Positions 1 to 10,142 of a DNA stretch of 42,626 nucleotides are shown piece after piece. The stretch's first letter is position 1; each line of letters starts with the position of its first letter. The stretch covers positions 44,351 through 86,976 of the forward strand of contig MGQA01000110.1 of assembly GCA_001797665.1 (NCBI GenBank), given 5' to 3'. The DNA is from Deltaproteobacteria bacterium GWF2_42_12 (GTDB lineage Bacteria; Desulfobacterota; GWC2-55-46; UBA9637). The notes below the pieces were generated by a model. That model saw nothing but the letters and a program-made list of their open reading frames with translations, had not been told where the DNA came from and did no database searches. A program made the translations under genes and the position numbers.

Positions 1-1
1 G

Positions 2-466
2 CTAATTAGTGTTTTTGGATGTGGCGGTGACAGGGATAGGGGAAAGAGGCCGATTATGGGTGAGACTGCAACAAGGTTGAGTGATTTTACAATAGTAACA
101 TCGGACAATCCAAGAAGCGAAGATGCTGTTCAAATTATAAAAGAGATTGAGAGGGGTATCAACACAGGGGTCAAGGGTCAGGGGCCTGCCCCTGCAGGCT
201 CTAAGCAGGGGTCAGGGGTCAGGAGGGTTGAAGATTTTCAAATCCGAAATCAGAAATCCGAAATCCGAAATGCCTACACGGCCATTCCTGATAGGCATGA
301 GGCAATCAGGGTTGCGGTCAATATGGCAGTTCCTCAAGATATAATTCTTATTGCAGGAAAGGGGCATGAGGATTATCAGATAATTGGCGATAGAAAGTTT
401 CCATTTGACGATGTCAAAGAGATAAAAAAGGCAATGGCAGAAAGAGAAGCCATGAAGGTTGCATAA
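2..466 (+). CDS. murE: UDP-MurNAc-tripeptide synthetase MurE, C-terminal part (5' truncated by window)
   Basis: Open frame from nt 2: LISVFGCGGDRDRGKRPIMGETATRLSDFTIVTSDNPRSED...AGKGHEDYQ, typical MurE C-terminus; followed by murF. Confidence 0.93.
   Translation, partial: LISVFGCGGDRDRGKRPIMGETATRLSDFTIVTSDNPRSEDAVQIIKEIERGINTGVKGQGPAPAGSKQGSGVRRVEDFQIRNQKSEIRNAYTAIPDRHEAIRVAVNMAVPQDIILIAGKGHEDYQIIGDRKFPFDDVKEIKKAMAEREAMKVA
176..211 (+). repeat. GGTCAGGGGCCTGCCCCTGCA...AAGCAGGGG repeat, copy inside murE
   Basis: 21 nt identical to 689-709 in murF, then the shared TAAGCAGGGG. Confidence 0.85.
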
Positions 467-473
467 ACAAGAA

Positions 474-1907
474 ATGATGAGACTTACAATAAGAGATATT
501 TTAAATGCAGTTGGTGGTCGTTTAATAAGCGGCCATGAAGGCGTCTTTGCTAATGGTGTTTCAACAGATTCAAGGACTATAAGGCGCGGTGAACTGTTCT
601 TTGCTTTAAAAGGGCCAAGATTTGATGGGCATAAATTTATTGATGATGTAGTTAAAAAAGGGGCAGCAGGCGCGGTTGTATCAGCAGAGGTCAGGGGCCT
701 GCCCCTGCAAGCAGTAAGCAGGGGACAGGAGCCAGGGTCCGGGAGTTCTTCGACTCAATTTGGAATAATCCATGTTGAAGATACGCTCAAGGCCCTTGGC
801 GACCTATCAGCGTATTGGAGAAAGACTCATCCTGTTCCACTAATTGCAGTAAGCGGCAGTTGTGGAAAGACAACCACAAAAGAGATGATAGCATCTATAC
901 TCAATACATCGCGCTGTATCCTAAAAACCGAAGGGAATTTAAATAATCTGATTGGTCTTCCACTTACCTTATTTGGCCTAAATAATATTCACAAGGCTGC
1001 TGTGGTAGAACTTGGGATAAGCATGATAGGAGAAATGAAAAGGCTCGCTGAAATATGCAAGCCTAATATAGCTGTCCTTACAAATATTGGAGAGGCGCAT
1101 ACAGCGATACTTGGAAGCATAGAAGGGGTTGCTGCTGCAAAGGGTGAGCTTTTTCAGGGGATGGGGACTGACGGAACTGCTATTATAAATATTGATGATC
1201 CGTGGCTTTTAAAAATAGCAAACAATTTTACTGCAAAAAAGGTGACATTCAGTCTGAAGTCAGAGGCTGATGTAATGTTGAAGGATTATTCTTTGGATAA
1301 TGCAAAAGGAATGTCTGCAACATTTATAGTCATGGGGAAAGAAATTCTCGTCAGGCTGAAATATGCCGGTATACATAACCTTTCCAATGCAGCAGCAGCC
1401 ATCGCAGCAACGTTTCCTCTTGTGGTAGCAAAGGAGGAAATCATAGAGGGACTTTATTCTGCAGAGCCCATACCTGGCAGAACGGAGATTATTTCAGCAG
1501 CGAGCGGTATAACTATTATTGATGATACCTATAATGCCAATCCCCTGTCTATGGAGGCGTCTTTAAAAACTCTATCATCCGTTGTAGGCGGAGGAAGAAA
1601 GATCGCTGTGCTCGGTGATATGCTTGAATTGGGAGATATAGCTCAGGATGCCCACAGGAAAATTGGCAGACTGGTGCGGGAAGCAGGGATAGACATATTT
1701 TTTGCTATGGGCAGTTTCAGTAAAGATTTTGCTCGAGGCGCAATTGAGGCAGGCATGTCTCCTGAGAGAATCAATGTGGCAACAGATAAAACCAGCCTTA
1801 TTAAAGGCCTTAAAAATATTATAAGGCAAGGGGACGTTATTCTTATCAAGGGTTCAAGGGTAACGGCCATGGAGGAGGTAGTAGAAGAATTGAAAATTGC
1901 AAAATGA
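474..1907 (+). CDS. murF: UDP-MurNAc-pentapeptide synthetase MurF
   Basis: Mur ligase motifs VSGSCGKTTTKEMI, LTNIGEAHT, DDTYNANPLSMEASL. Start moved to ATG 474 (ORF track 459). Confidence 0.95.
   Translation: MMRLTIRDILNAVGGRLISGHEGVFANGVSTDSRTIRRGELFFALKGPRFDGHKFIDDVVKKGAAGAVVSAEVRGLPLQAVSRGQEPGSGSSSTQFGIIHVEDTLKALGDLSAYWRKTHPVPLIAVSGSCGKTTTKEMIASILNTSRCILKTEGNLNNLIGLPLTLFGLNNIHKAAVVELGISMIGEMKRLAEICKPNIAVLTNIGEAHTAILGSIEGVAAAKGELFQGMGTDGTAIINIDDPWLLKIANNFTAKKVTFSLKSEADVMLKDYSLDNAKGMSATFIVMGKEILVRLKYAGIHNLSNAAAAIAATFPLVVAKEEIIEGLYSAEPIPGRTEIISAASGITIIDDTYNANPLSMEASLKTLSSVVGGGRKIAVLGDMLELGDIAQDAHRKIGRLVREAGIDIFFAMGSFSKDFARGAIEAGMSPERINVATDKTSLIKGLKNIIRQGDVILIKGSRVTAMEEVVEELKIAK
689..724 (+). 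repeat. GGTCAGGGGCCTGCCCCTGCA...AAGCAGGGG repeat, copy inside murF
   Basis: As above, read in a different frame. Confidence 0.85.
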
Positions 1908-1978
1908 AAATTGCAAAATGAAAAAAGTTTTTATTTTTCAATTTTAAAATTTGCATTCTGCACTTTGCATTTTTCAAT
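1890..1978. repeat. Foldback word array (AATTGCAAAATG)n ... inverted, murF-mraY gap
   Basis: aaaattgcaaaatgaaaattgcaaaatg ... aaatttgcattctgcactttgcattttt. Confidence 0.75.
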
Positions 1979-1993
1979 GGAGTGAAACGACTT

Positions 1994-3067
1994 ATGCTAT
2001 ACCATTTATTATATCCGCTCCACACCTATCATACGATATTTAATGTATTTCAATACATTACATTCAGGACTATTTATGCTGTTGTGACTGCGCTATTTTT
2101 AAGCTTTATAGTAGGGCCATATCTTATAAAGAAAATGTCTGCTATGCAGATAGGTCAGGTAATAAGAAAAAATGGGCCGCCACAGCATTTGAATAAAGAA
2201 GGGACTCCAACAATGGGAGGAGTAATAATACTTTTGGCTGTAATTGCGCCAACCCTGCTGTGGGCGAATCTTAAAAATCCATATATTTGGCTTCTGATTG
2301 CAGTCACACTTGGCTTGGGTGTAATAGGTTTTGTAGATGACTTTAAGAAGATAGTGCAAAAAAATAGCAAGGGGCTATTACCAAGGTATAAATTCCTCTG
2401 GCAGGTTGTTATTGCCCTGGGTGTGGGATTGTTTCTATATTTTATGGGATTCAGCACCTCCATAACTGTTCCATTTTTTAAGAATGCGGTGATACCTCTC
2501 GGATGGTTGTATATACCATTTGTCATTTTAGTCATAGTGGGCGCATCAAATGCTGTAAATCTTACAGATGGATTAGATGGGCTTGCTATCGGGCCAATAA
2601 CGATAGTTGCTGCAACGTATATGTTGTTTGCCTATCTTACAGGCCATGTAAAGATAGCCAACTATCTTCAGATTCTGTATGTGCCACAGGTGGGAGAGTT
2701 AACTATCTTTGCAGGCGCACTGGTTGGCGCCAGTCTTGGTTTTCTATGGTTTAATAGCTATCCTGCCCAGATTTTTATGGGCGATGTTGGCTCTCTTGCG
2801 CTGGGAGGCGCTGTAGGAACATTGGCTGTTATGACAAAACAAGAAATATTGTTGGTTCTTGTCGGTGGGGTATTTGTTGTAGAGGCCCTTTCAGTAATAT
2901 TTCAGGTGAGCTCATTTAAACTGAGGGGGAAAAGGATGTTCAGGATGGCTCCCCTGCACCATCATTTTGAATTAAATGGCTGGCCAGAACCAAAGATAAT
3001 AGTCAGGTTCTGGATTATATCCATTATACTTTCATTAATAGCTATCAGTACACTTAAACTGAGATGA
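1994..3067 (+). CDS. mraY: Phospho-MurNAc-pentapeptide transferase MraY
   Basis: MLYHLLYPL start, [36 protein letters not shown]. Confidence 0.95.
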   Translation: MLYHLLYPLHTYHTIFNVFQYITFRTIYAVVTALFLSFIVGPYLIKKMSAMQIGQVIRKNGPPQHLNKEGTPTMGGVIILLAVIAPTLLWANLKNPYIWLLIAVTLGLGVIGFVDDFKKIVQKNSKGLLPRYKFLWQVVIALGVGLFLYFMGFSTSITVPFFKNAVIPLGWLYIPFVILVIVGASNAVNLTDGLDGLAIGPITIVAATYMLFAYLTGHVKIANYLQILYVPQVGELTIFAGALVGASLGFLWFNSYPAQIFMGDVGSLALGGAVGTLAVMTKQEILLVLVGGVFVVEALSVIFQVSSFKLRGKRMFRMAPLHHHFELNGWPEPKIIVRFWIISIILSLIAISTLKLR

Positions 3068-4512
3068 AGATAAAGACAGAAATTGAGAAACGGAGAAACG
3101 GGGAAACGGGGATAAATTCTCTGATTCCCCGATTCCCCGATTCCCCGATTCATCAGTTATACTGGGATTTAAAAGGCAGGAACGTCCTTGTAGTCGGGCT
3201 TGCCAAAACAGGGGTCTCTACTGCCAAGTTTTTGAATGAGAGAGGGGCTATAGTAACAGCTACAGACATTTTACCTGCGTCTCAAATTAAAGGCATTAAT
3301 GATTTGCAGGATTCTGGCATAACAGTTGAAGCCGGTAAGCATACCCTTAAATATTTTTTAGATGCAGAGCTTATTGTTCTGAGTCCAGGGGTTCCTCTTC
3401 AGATATGGCCGTTGAATGAGGCAAAGAAGAAGGGTGTTGAGATAATAAGTGAAATAGAGCTTGCATACAGTTTCATAGAAGAGCCTATAGTGGCAATAGC
3501 AGGGACAAATGGAAAGACAACCACAACAACCCTTATAGGAAAGGTTCTGGAAGATGCGGGTAAAAAGGTATTTGTCGGCGGCAACATTGGTTTGCCACTT
3601 ATCGAATATGTTGCTTCTGGCCAAAAGGCAGATTATCTTGTTGTAGAGGTGTCGAGCTTCCAGCTTGAAGGTATAAGACGGTTTAAGCCAAATGTGGCTA
3701 TTCTCTTGAATATAACAGAGGACCATCTTGATAGATACGCAAACTTTGATGAATATGCTGCTGCGAAGTTCAGGTTCTTTGAAAATATGGGGGAAGGAGA
3801 TTTCGCAATTATAAATAGTGACGACCCTGTTATAAATTCGAAATTTGAAATTCAAAATTCGAAATTTCAAGTAATACCCTTTAGTAGCACCAAGATTTTA
3901 AAGAATGGGCTATATTACAAAGATGGTCGAATTGTTTATTCTATGGCTGGTAAAGAGGAATTTTATCCAACGGATAACTTTAAACTCAAAGGTATTCACA
4001 ATATTGAGAATATAATGGCAACTATTGCTGCAATTAGGTGTTGCGGTATTTCAAAGGATAAAATATTAAAGACCGTAGAAGGGTTTCATGGCCTGCCGCA
4101 CAGGATGGAGTTCGTAAGAGAGGTAAAAGGTGTTGCATATTATAATGACTCTAAAGGCACCAATATAGGTGCTCTTCAAAAGTCACTCGAAGGGCTTGAT
4201 GCACCTGTGATACTTATTGCTGGCGGTAAAGACAAAGGGGGCGATTACAGGGTCCTAAGCAATTCAATAACGGATAAGGTGAAGCTGCTAATATTATTAG
4301 GAGAGGCAAAAAATAAGATAAAGGAAGCATTTAATGGTTTGACAAAGATTGTAATGGTTGAATCCTTAAAAGAGGCGGTAGATGTGGCATATCATAATGC
4401 TAATACAGGGGATGTGGTTTTACTCTCTCCTGCCTGTTCCAGTTTTGACATGTTTAAGGATTATAAAGAGAGAGGGGAGATTTTCAGGAAATTAGTAAAT
4501 ACTTTACAGTAA
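3064..4512 (+). CDS. murD: UDP-MurNAc-L-alanyl-D-glutamate synthetase MurD
   Basis: ATGA overlap with mra[38 protein letters not shown]. Repeat-derived N-terminus. Confidence 0.94.
   Translation: MKIKTEIEKRRNGETGINSLIPRFPDSPIHQLYWDLKGRNVLVVGLAKTGVSTAKFLNERGAIVTATDILPASQIKGINDLQDSGITVEAGKHTLKYFLDAELIVLSPGVPLQIWPLNEAKKKGVEIISEIELAYSFIEEPIVAIAGTNGKTTTTTLIGKVLEDAGKKVFVGGNIGLPLIEYVASGQKADYLVVEVSSFQLEGIRRFKPNVAILLNITEDHLDRYANFDEYAAAKFRFFENMGEGDFAIINSDDPVINSKFEIQNSKFQVIPFSSTKILKNGLYYKDGRIVYSMAGKEEFYPTDNFKLKGIHNIENIMATIAAIRCCGISKDKILKTVEGFHGLPHRMEFVREVKGVAYYNDSKGTNIGALQKSLEGLDAPVILIAGGKDKGGDYRVLSNSITDKVKLLILLGEAKNKIKEAFNGLTKIVMVESLKEAVDVAYHNANTGDVVLLSPACSSFDMFKDYKERGEIFRKLVNTLQ
3076..3155. repeat. 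Foldback word array (GAAACGGG)/(GATTCCCC) inside murD 5' end
   Basis: gagaaacggagaaacggggaaacgggg ... gattccccgattccccgattccccgattc. Confidence 0.75.
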
Positions 4513-4521
4513 GAGATTAAT

Positions 4522-5625
4522 ATGCTTAGGCTCAGAGATGTAGATAGGATGTTGATACTTACAACAACAGCCCTTGTGGCAACGGGGCTGATTATGGTCT
4601 ATTCTACCAGCTATATAATGGCAATGAAAAAATATGGCAGCGAATACTTCTTTGTAAAAAAGCAGTTCATCTTTATATTAATCGGGTTTCTATTTTTTAT
4701 AATTGCTTCAAAAATAGATTATCATTTTTATCAGAGATGGGTGTATCCATTACTCCTTGCGAGTTTTGCTCTTCTCTTAGTCCTTGCGTTTATTCCCGGT
4801 GTAGGCAATGAGGTGGGCGGCGCAAGGAGATGGTTGAAGCTGGGGCCTCTTACATTTCAGCCTTCTGAGCCTGCAAAGCTTGCTGTAATCATGTACCTTG
4901 CCTACTACCTGTCAACCAAAAAGGAGAAGATAAAAACCTTTTCTCGAGGCTTTTTGCCGCCAATTATTATGAGCGGGCTGTTTATAGCTTTGATATTAAA
5001 ACAACCTGATTTTGGAACAGCGCTGTCGCTTGGAGCCATTGCTATTATTTTGATGTTTATTGCCGGAGTAAGATTGAGACATATCTTTTCTCTTGTTGTC
5101 TTTGCAATGCCATTTTTATATCTGATGGTTTCACGGGTTGATTACCGCATGAAACGGATGCTTACCTTTTTAGACCCATGGAAGGATTCGGATGGCGCTG
5201 GATTTCAGCTTGTTCAATCTCTTATCGGGTTTGGCGCAGGCGGTATTTGGGGTGTTGGGCTCGGCAGCGGTAAACAAAAGCTATTTTACCTGCCAGAGGC
5301 GCATACTGATTTTATCCTTTCAGTAATCGGGGAAGAGCTTGGTCTGATAGGGATTTCTTCACTTGTTGTATTGTATCTCATTGTCCTGTTCTGTGGTGTA
5401 AGGATTGCGCTTAAGGCTGAAGACCTTTTTGGTCAATATCTCGCTATTGGCATCACACTGCTAATTTTGTTGCAGGCTGTTGTAAATATGGCTGTAGTAA
5501 TGGCGCTTTTGCCGACAAAGGGACTAACTCTTCCTTTTATTAGCTATGGTGGGACATCTCTTGTAGTCAATATGATAGGTATGGGCATACTTTTGAATAT
5601 ATATAAAACAGAAAATAGAAGGTAA
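4522..5625 (+). CDS. ftsW: Lipid II polymerase / cell division protein FtsW
   Basis: SEDS family: multi-TM, QPDFGTALSL, LPEAHTDFILSVIGEELG, PFISYGGTSL; dcw position. Confidence 0.93.
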   Translation: MLRLRDVDRMLILTTTALVATGLIMVYSTSYIMAMKKYGSEYFFVKKQFIFILIGFLFFIIASKIDYHFYQRWVYPLLLASFALLLVLAFIPGVGNEVGGARRWLKLGPLTFQPSEPAKLAVIMYLAYYLSTKKEKIKTFSRGFLPPIIMSGLFIALILKQPDFGTALSLGAIAIILMFIAGVRLRHIFSLVVFAMPFLYLMVSRVDYRMKRMLTFLDPWKDSDGAGFQLVQSLIGFGAGGIWGVGLGSGKQKLFYLPEAHTDFILSVIGEELGLIGISSLVVLYLIVLFCGVRIALKAEDLFGQYLAIGITLLILLQAVVNMAVVMALLPTKGLTLPFISYGGTSLVVNMIGMGILLNIYKTENRR

Positions 5626-5686
5626 AAAAATGAGAAATAAAACAGGATGTTATTTTCTTATTTTTCTAATTTTCTCATTTTTCTAA
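5625..5686. repeat. Foldback word array (ATGAGAAAT)/(ATTTTCTCATTTTTCT), ftsW-murG gap
   Basis: aaaaaaatgagaaataaaac ... cttatttttctaattttctcatttttct. Confidence 0.6.
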
Positions 5687-5689
5687 ATT

Positions 5690-6817
5690 ATGAAGATTGT
5701 ATTAACAGGTGGAGGCACAGGAGGGCATCTGTTTCCAGCCCTTGCATTAGCAGAGGAATTTAAAGAAAGAGATAGAAAATGTGAGCTTTTATTTGTTGGC
5801 AGCGCCGCTGGTATAGAAAATAAGATTGTTCCAAACTATGGCTACAGATTAGAGCTTTTAGACATAAATGGATTTAAAGGCAGAGGATGGCCAGCCAAAT
5901 TTACTACAGGTTTAAAGGCAGTAAAGGCAATTTTCCAGGCTGTAAAGATTCTTAAATCTTTTAGGCCGGATGGGGTGATAGGCACAGGTGGGTATTCGTC
6001 AGGTCCTGTAGTTTTGGCAGCAAGACTTCTTGGGATAAAGACAGCTATTTTAGAGCAGAATATAGTACCTGGTTTAACGAATAGAATTTTCGGAAGATTT
6101 GTAAATATAATTTTTATAGCATTTGAGCAGAGTAAGAGGTTTTTCCCCAGTGGCAGGGTTTTATTGTCAGGGAATCCAATTAGGAAAGAGTTATTGAAGG
6201 CAGGAGGTAGAGGAGAGAAGGTGGGGATAAATGGGAAGGCCCAAAAATTTACCATTTTAATTTTTGGTGGAAGCCAGGGGGCAAAGGCAATTAATACCGC
6301 TATTTTAGACGCAATGGAATATCTATCTGATATAAGGGGCTCAATAAGAATTATTCATCAAACAGGCGATTTGGATTATGCAGCTGTGAAGGAAATGTAT
6401 GAGAGGAAGGGTATTAAAGCTGAGGTCTATAAGTTTATAGATGACATGGCATCGGTCTATGCCGCAGCAGATTTGGTAATATGCAGGGCAGGCGCCACAT
6501 CCATTGCTGAGATAACTGCTCTGGGACTTGCCTCCATATTGGTGCCATATCCATTTGCGGCAAACAACCATCAAGAGATTAACGCAAGATGTTTGGCGGA
6601 TAAAGGGGCTGCAATTATGATGAAACAAGATGAAATTGTTGGGGATATATTGGCCTCTTATATTCGGCGATTTAATGAAAACCCAAAATCGCTGACAGAG
6701 ATAAGGGAAAAGGCATTAGCCTTTGGTAAACCCGATGCAGCGCAGGAGATTGTAAGCAGTTTTCGACACTTTATTGAAAATGCAAATAAAACCAGAAGGT
6801 TGAGGACGTGGTTATAG
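5690..6817 (+). CDS. murG: Lipid II glycosyltransferase MurG
   Basis: TGGGTGGHLFPALALAEE, GTGGYSSGPVVLAA, LEQNIVPG, GGSQGA, CRAGATSIAEI. Confidence 0.95.
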   Translation: MKIVLTGGGTGGHLFPALALAEEFKERDRKCELLFVGSAAGIENKIVPNYGYRLELLDINGFKGRGWPAKFTTGLKAVKAIFQAVKILKSFRPDGVIGTGGYSSGPVVLAARLLGIKTAILEQNIVPGLTNRIFGRFVNIIFIAFEQSKRFFPSGRVLLSGNPIRKELLKAGGRGEKVGINGKAQKFTILIFGGSQGAKAINTAILDAMEYLSDIRGSIRIIHQTGDLDYAAVKEMYERKGIKAEVYKFIDDMASVYAAADLVICRAGATSIAEITALGLASILVPYPFAANNHQEINARCLADKGAAIMMKQDEIVGDILASYIRRFNENPKSLTEIREKALAFGKPDAAQEIVSSFRHFIENANKTRRLRTWL

Positions 6818-6820
6818 ATT

Positions 6821-8227
6821 ATGTATAAGGGACGTATAAAGCATATTCACTTTATAGGTGTCGGTGGCAGCGGCATGAGCGGCATTGCAGAGGTGCTTTT
6901 TAATCTTGGTTATAAAATTACTGGCTCTGATGTCAGGATATCAGACACTACAAGAAGGTTAGAGAATCTTGGAATCAAGATATTTATTGGTCATAGAGCA
7001 GAGAATATAAATGGCTCGGATGTGGTTGTATATTCATCTGCTGTGAAAAGAGATAATCCTGAGATTTTATATGCAAAGGAAAAACTTATCCCGGTTATAC
7101 CGCGGGCAGAGATGCTTGCAGAGCTGATGCGGATGAAATATGGGATAGCCATTGCAGGAACCCACGGTAAAACTACGACTACTTCCATGATAGCAACAAT
7201 ACTGGGCGCGCATGAAATGGATCCAACAGTTGTTATAGGCGGCAAGCTTAACAGTATCGGAAGTAATGCCAGACTTGGGAAAGGGGAATTTCTTGTTGCT
7301 GAGGCAGATGAGAGTGACGGCAGCTTCCTGAAGCTTTCGCCAACAATTGCAGTAGTCACAAATATTGATAGAGAGCATATGGATCATTATAGAGATATGG
7401 AAGAGGTAAAGGACACATATCTTACCTTCATAAATAAGATTCCATTTTATGGGTGCGCAATCCTCTGCCTGGACCATCCTAATATACAGGGGCTTATCCC
7501 GAATATTACAAGGAGACATATAACATATGGCTTAACAACCCAGGCAGATTTCAGCGCCCGTGATATAAAAATTGAGGCAATGAAAACATCCTTTGATGTC
7601 TGGCTGAGAGGCAATAAGCTGGGCAGAGTTTCAATAAAGGTCCCTGGAGAGCATAATGTTTATAATTCCCTGGCTGCGATAGCTGTTGCAATGGAGCTTG
7701 ATATAGATTTTAAAGATATACGAGATTCTATAGGAGATTTCAGCGGTGTAGAAAGAAGGTTTCAGATAAAGGGGATATTAAACGATATAATGTTTATTGA
7801 TGATTATGGCCATCACCCGGTTGAGATAAAGGCTACGCTAAAGGCCGCAAAGGATGGTTGGAACAAGAGGTTGATAGTGGTTTTTCAGCCTCACCGATAC
7901 TCGAGGACAAAGGACCTATTTCAGGAGTTTTTGTCTGCATTTAATGATGCTGATACCCTTGTGCTTACAGATATTTACCAGGCTGGTGAAGAAAAGATAG
8001 TTGGTATTTCCTCAGATATTCTATACAACAGCATAAAGACCTACGGCCACAAGAACGTGGTCTATATACCAGATAAGAAGGAGATATCCAATTATTTGAG
8101 GGAGATTGCAAGACCAGGTGATATGGTTTTAACCCTTGGCGCTGGCGATATATGGCAGGTGTGCGAAGAGATGATGCGTAATGCAGATATCCAGGAACAA
8201 AAAACAGGGAGAGGGGGAAGTTTTTAA
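6821..8227 (+). CDS. murC: UDP-MurNAc-L-alanine ligase MurC
   Basis: [53 protein letters not shown]. Confidence 0.95.
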   Translation: MYKGRIKHIHFIGVGGSGMSGIAEVLFNLGYKITGSDVRISDTTRRLENLGIKIFIGHRAENINGSDVVVYSSAVKRDNPEILYAKEKLIPVIPRAEMLAELMRMKYGIAIAGTHGKTTTTSMIATILGAHEMDPTVVIGGKLNSIGSNARLGKGEFLVAEADESDGSFLKLSPTIAVVTNIDREHMDHYRDMEEVKDTYLTFINKIPFYGCAILCLDHPNIQGLIPNITRRHITYGLTTQADFSARDIKIEAMKTSFDVWLRGNKLGRVSIKVPGEHNVYNSLAAIAVAMELDIDFKDIRDSIGDFSGVERRFQIKGILNDIMFIDDYGHHPVEIKATLKAAKDGWNKRLIVVFQPHRYSRTKDLFQEFLSAFNDADTLVLTDIYQAGEEKIVGISSDILYNSIKTYGHKNVVYIPDKKEISNYLREIARPGDMVLTLGAGDIWQVCEEMMRNADIQEQKTGRGGSF

Positions 8228-9141
8228 TGCCTGTCCCTGTTTTTTATTCTAACGTGCATTTTACTGGATTTAAGGGGCAGATACTGTTTGATGCTTCTAT
8301 GAAGGATTACACATCCATTAAGATAGGCGGCCCAGCTGATGTAATGGTATTTCCAAACGATGAAGACGACCTTATCATGGTATTAAAATTTGCCTCAAGT
8401 AAAAACTTTCCGGTCTTTATTTTAGGTGGGGGCACCAATCTATTGGTCCGAGACAATGGAATCAGAGGGGTAGTTATAAACCTTTCTGAAGGGTTTGATG
8501 AAGTCTTGTGTAGAGGAGATAACAGGGTGATAGCTGGCGCTGGCGTACGGCTCATCGAGCTGGTGAATTTTTGCCGTGAAAAAGAACTTTCGGGACTTGA
8601 ATTTGCTGTTGGTATCCCTGGGACAATAGGTGGCGCTGTTTTTATGAATGCCGGGGCTTATGGTGGAGAAATGAAGGATATCATAGAAAAGGTTGAGGCT
8701 ATTGACTTAAAGGGGCAAAAACATATCTTTGATAATGCTGCATTGAAGTTTTCATATCGAAGATGCGAATTGCCATCAGACATGATTGTTACCAAGGCAT
8801 ATCTTAAACTTAAAAAGGGTACGCCTGAAGAAATAAAAAAGAGAATTAAGGAATTCAGGGACAGGCGAAAGGCTACTCAGGCAATAAATCTGCCTAATAC
8901 TGGCTCGATTTTTAAGAATCCAAAAGGAGTTCCTGCTGGAAGGCTTATAGAGGAGGCTGGTTTAAGAGGTATTCTACTGAGGGATGCGCAGATTTCAGAG
9001 GTTCATGCAAATTATATAGTGAACCTTGGCAGAGCCACTGCAATGGATGTGCTGGCCCTCATTGCAATGGTAAGAGACAAGGTTTTTAAAATAAAGGGTA
9101 TATTGCTTGAGACAGAGATAAAGGTGGTGGGGGAAGACTGA
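8227..9141 (+). CDS. murB: UDP-N-acetylenolpyruvoylglucosamine reductase MurB
   Basis: YTSIKIGGPADV, ILGGGTNLLVRD, GIPGTIGGAVFMNAGAYGGE, AGLRG; overlaps murC stop. Confidence 0.94.
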   Translation: MPVPVFYSNVHFTGFKGQILFDASMKDYTSIKIGGPADVMVFPNDEDDLIMVLKFASSKNFPVFILGGGTNLLVRDNGIRGVVINLSEGFDEVLCRGDNRVIAGAGVRLIELVNFCREKELSGLEFAVGIPGTIGGAVFMNAGAYGGEMKDIIEKVEAIDLKGQKHIFDNAALKFSYRRCELPSDMIVTKAYLKLKKGTPEEIKKRIKEFRDRRKATQAINLPNTGSIFKNPKGVPAGRLIEEAGLRGILLRDAQISEVHANYIVNLGRATAMDVLALIAMVRDKVFKIKGILLETEIKVVGED

Positions 9142-9185
9142 TAAAAATTCAAAATTCAAAATGCAAAATGCAAAATTTAAAAGGA

Positions 9186-10142
9186 ATGCGAATCGGGGTC
9201 CTGATGGGTGGTATGTCAACAGAAAGGGATATTTCATTAAGGAGCGGCAACGCAGTTTACAATGCGCTTGTTCAAAAGGGTTATGACGCTGTTGCTGTAG
9301 ATGTTGGCAATGACGTCTATAATAATATCCTTAAGGAGCGGATAGACATAGCCTTCTTAGCCCTTCACGGTAAATATGGCGAAGACGGGACTATTCAGGG
9401 GTTGTTAGAGATTGTGGGGATTCCGTATACTGGTTCAGATATTCTGTCGAGCGCTATAAGCATAAATAAGGCTCTGGCAAAGAGACTTTTTATGTTTAAT
9501 AAAATTCCAACCCCTGCCTTCAAGGTCATTAAGAGGAATGATGTTATAAGCAATACAATATCTAAAGCTATAGGGTTGCCACTTATTGTAAAGCCGAATT
9601 CGCAAGGCTCTACAATTGGTGTGAGCATAGTAAATAGCAAGAAAGAAATTAAGGGCGCTGTGGAGAAGGCGCTTGAATATGATGATACTGTATTGATAGA
9701 GGAATTTATCAGGGGCAGGGAGTTGACTGTTGGCATCCTGGGAAGCAGAACGCTTCCTATTATAGAAATAAAACCAAAGAGTGGGCTATATGACTTTAAT
9801 GCAAAATATACAAAGGGCATGACAGACTACATTGTCCCTGCTCAGCTTTCAAAGGAATTAAATAGAAGACTAAGTAGTATTGCGCTAAGGGCATTCGATG
9901 TGCTTGGTTGCAGTGGCGTGGGAAGGGTGGACATAATGCTTGATAACAGAAATAGGCCTTATGTGCTGGAGGTCAATACAATCCCTGGCATGACTGAATT
10001 AAGTCTTCTTCCAAAGGCTGCTGCTTCCGCAGGCATAGGGTTCTCAAATTTGGTAGAAGAGATATTGCTTGATGCAGCGCGTAAACCCTCTCGCCAAAAT
10101 CGCTTCTGTGGGAGGAATTCGGCTTCAGCAGGGAGAAACTGA
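9186..10142 (+). CDS. ddl: D-alanine--D-alanine ligase
   Basis: GVLMGGMSTERDISLRSG, LHGKYGEDGTIQG, VKPNSQGSTIGV, EVNTIPGMTELSLLPKAA. ORF track start 9168 lies in a repeat; ATG 9186 preferred. Confidence 0.93.
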   Translation: MRIGVLMGGMSTERDISLRSGNAVYNALVQKGYDAVAVDVGNDVYNNILKERIDIAFLALHGKYGEDGTIQGLLEIVGIPYTGSDILSSAISINKALAKRLFMFNKIPTPAFKVIKRNDVISNTISKAIGLPLIVKPNSQGSTIGVSIVNSKKEIKGAVEKALEYDDTVLIEEFIRGRELTVGILGSRTLPIIEIKPKSGLYDFNAKYTKGMTDYIVPAQLSKELNRRLSSIALRAFDVLGCSGVGRVDIMLDNRNRPYVLEVNTIPGMTELSLLPKAAASAGIGFSNLVEEILLDAARKPSRQNRFCGRNSASAGRN

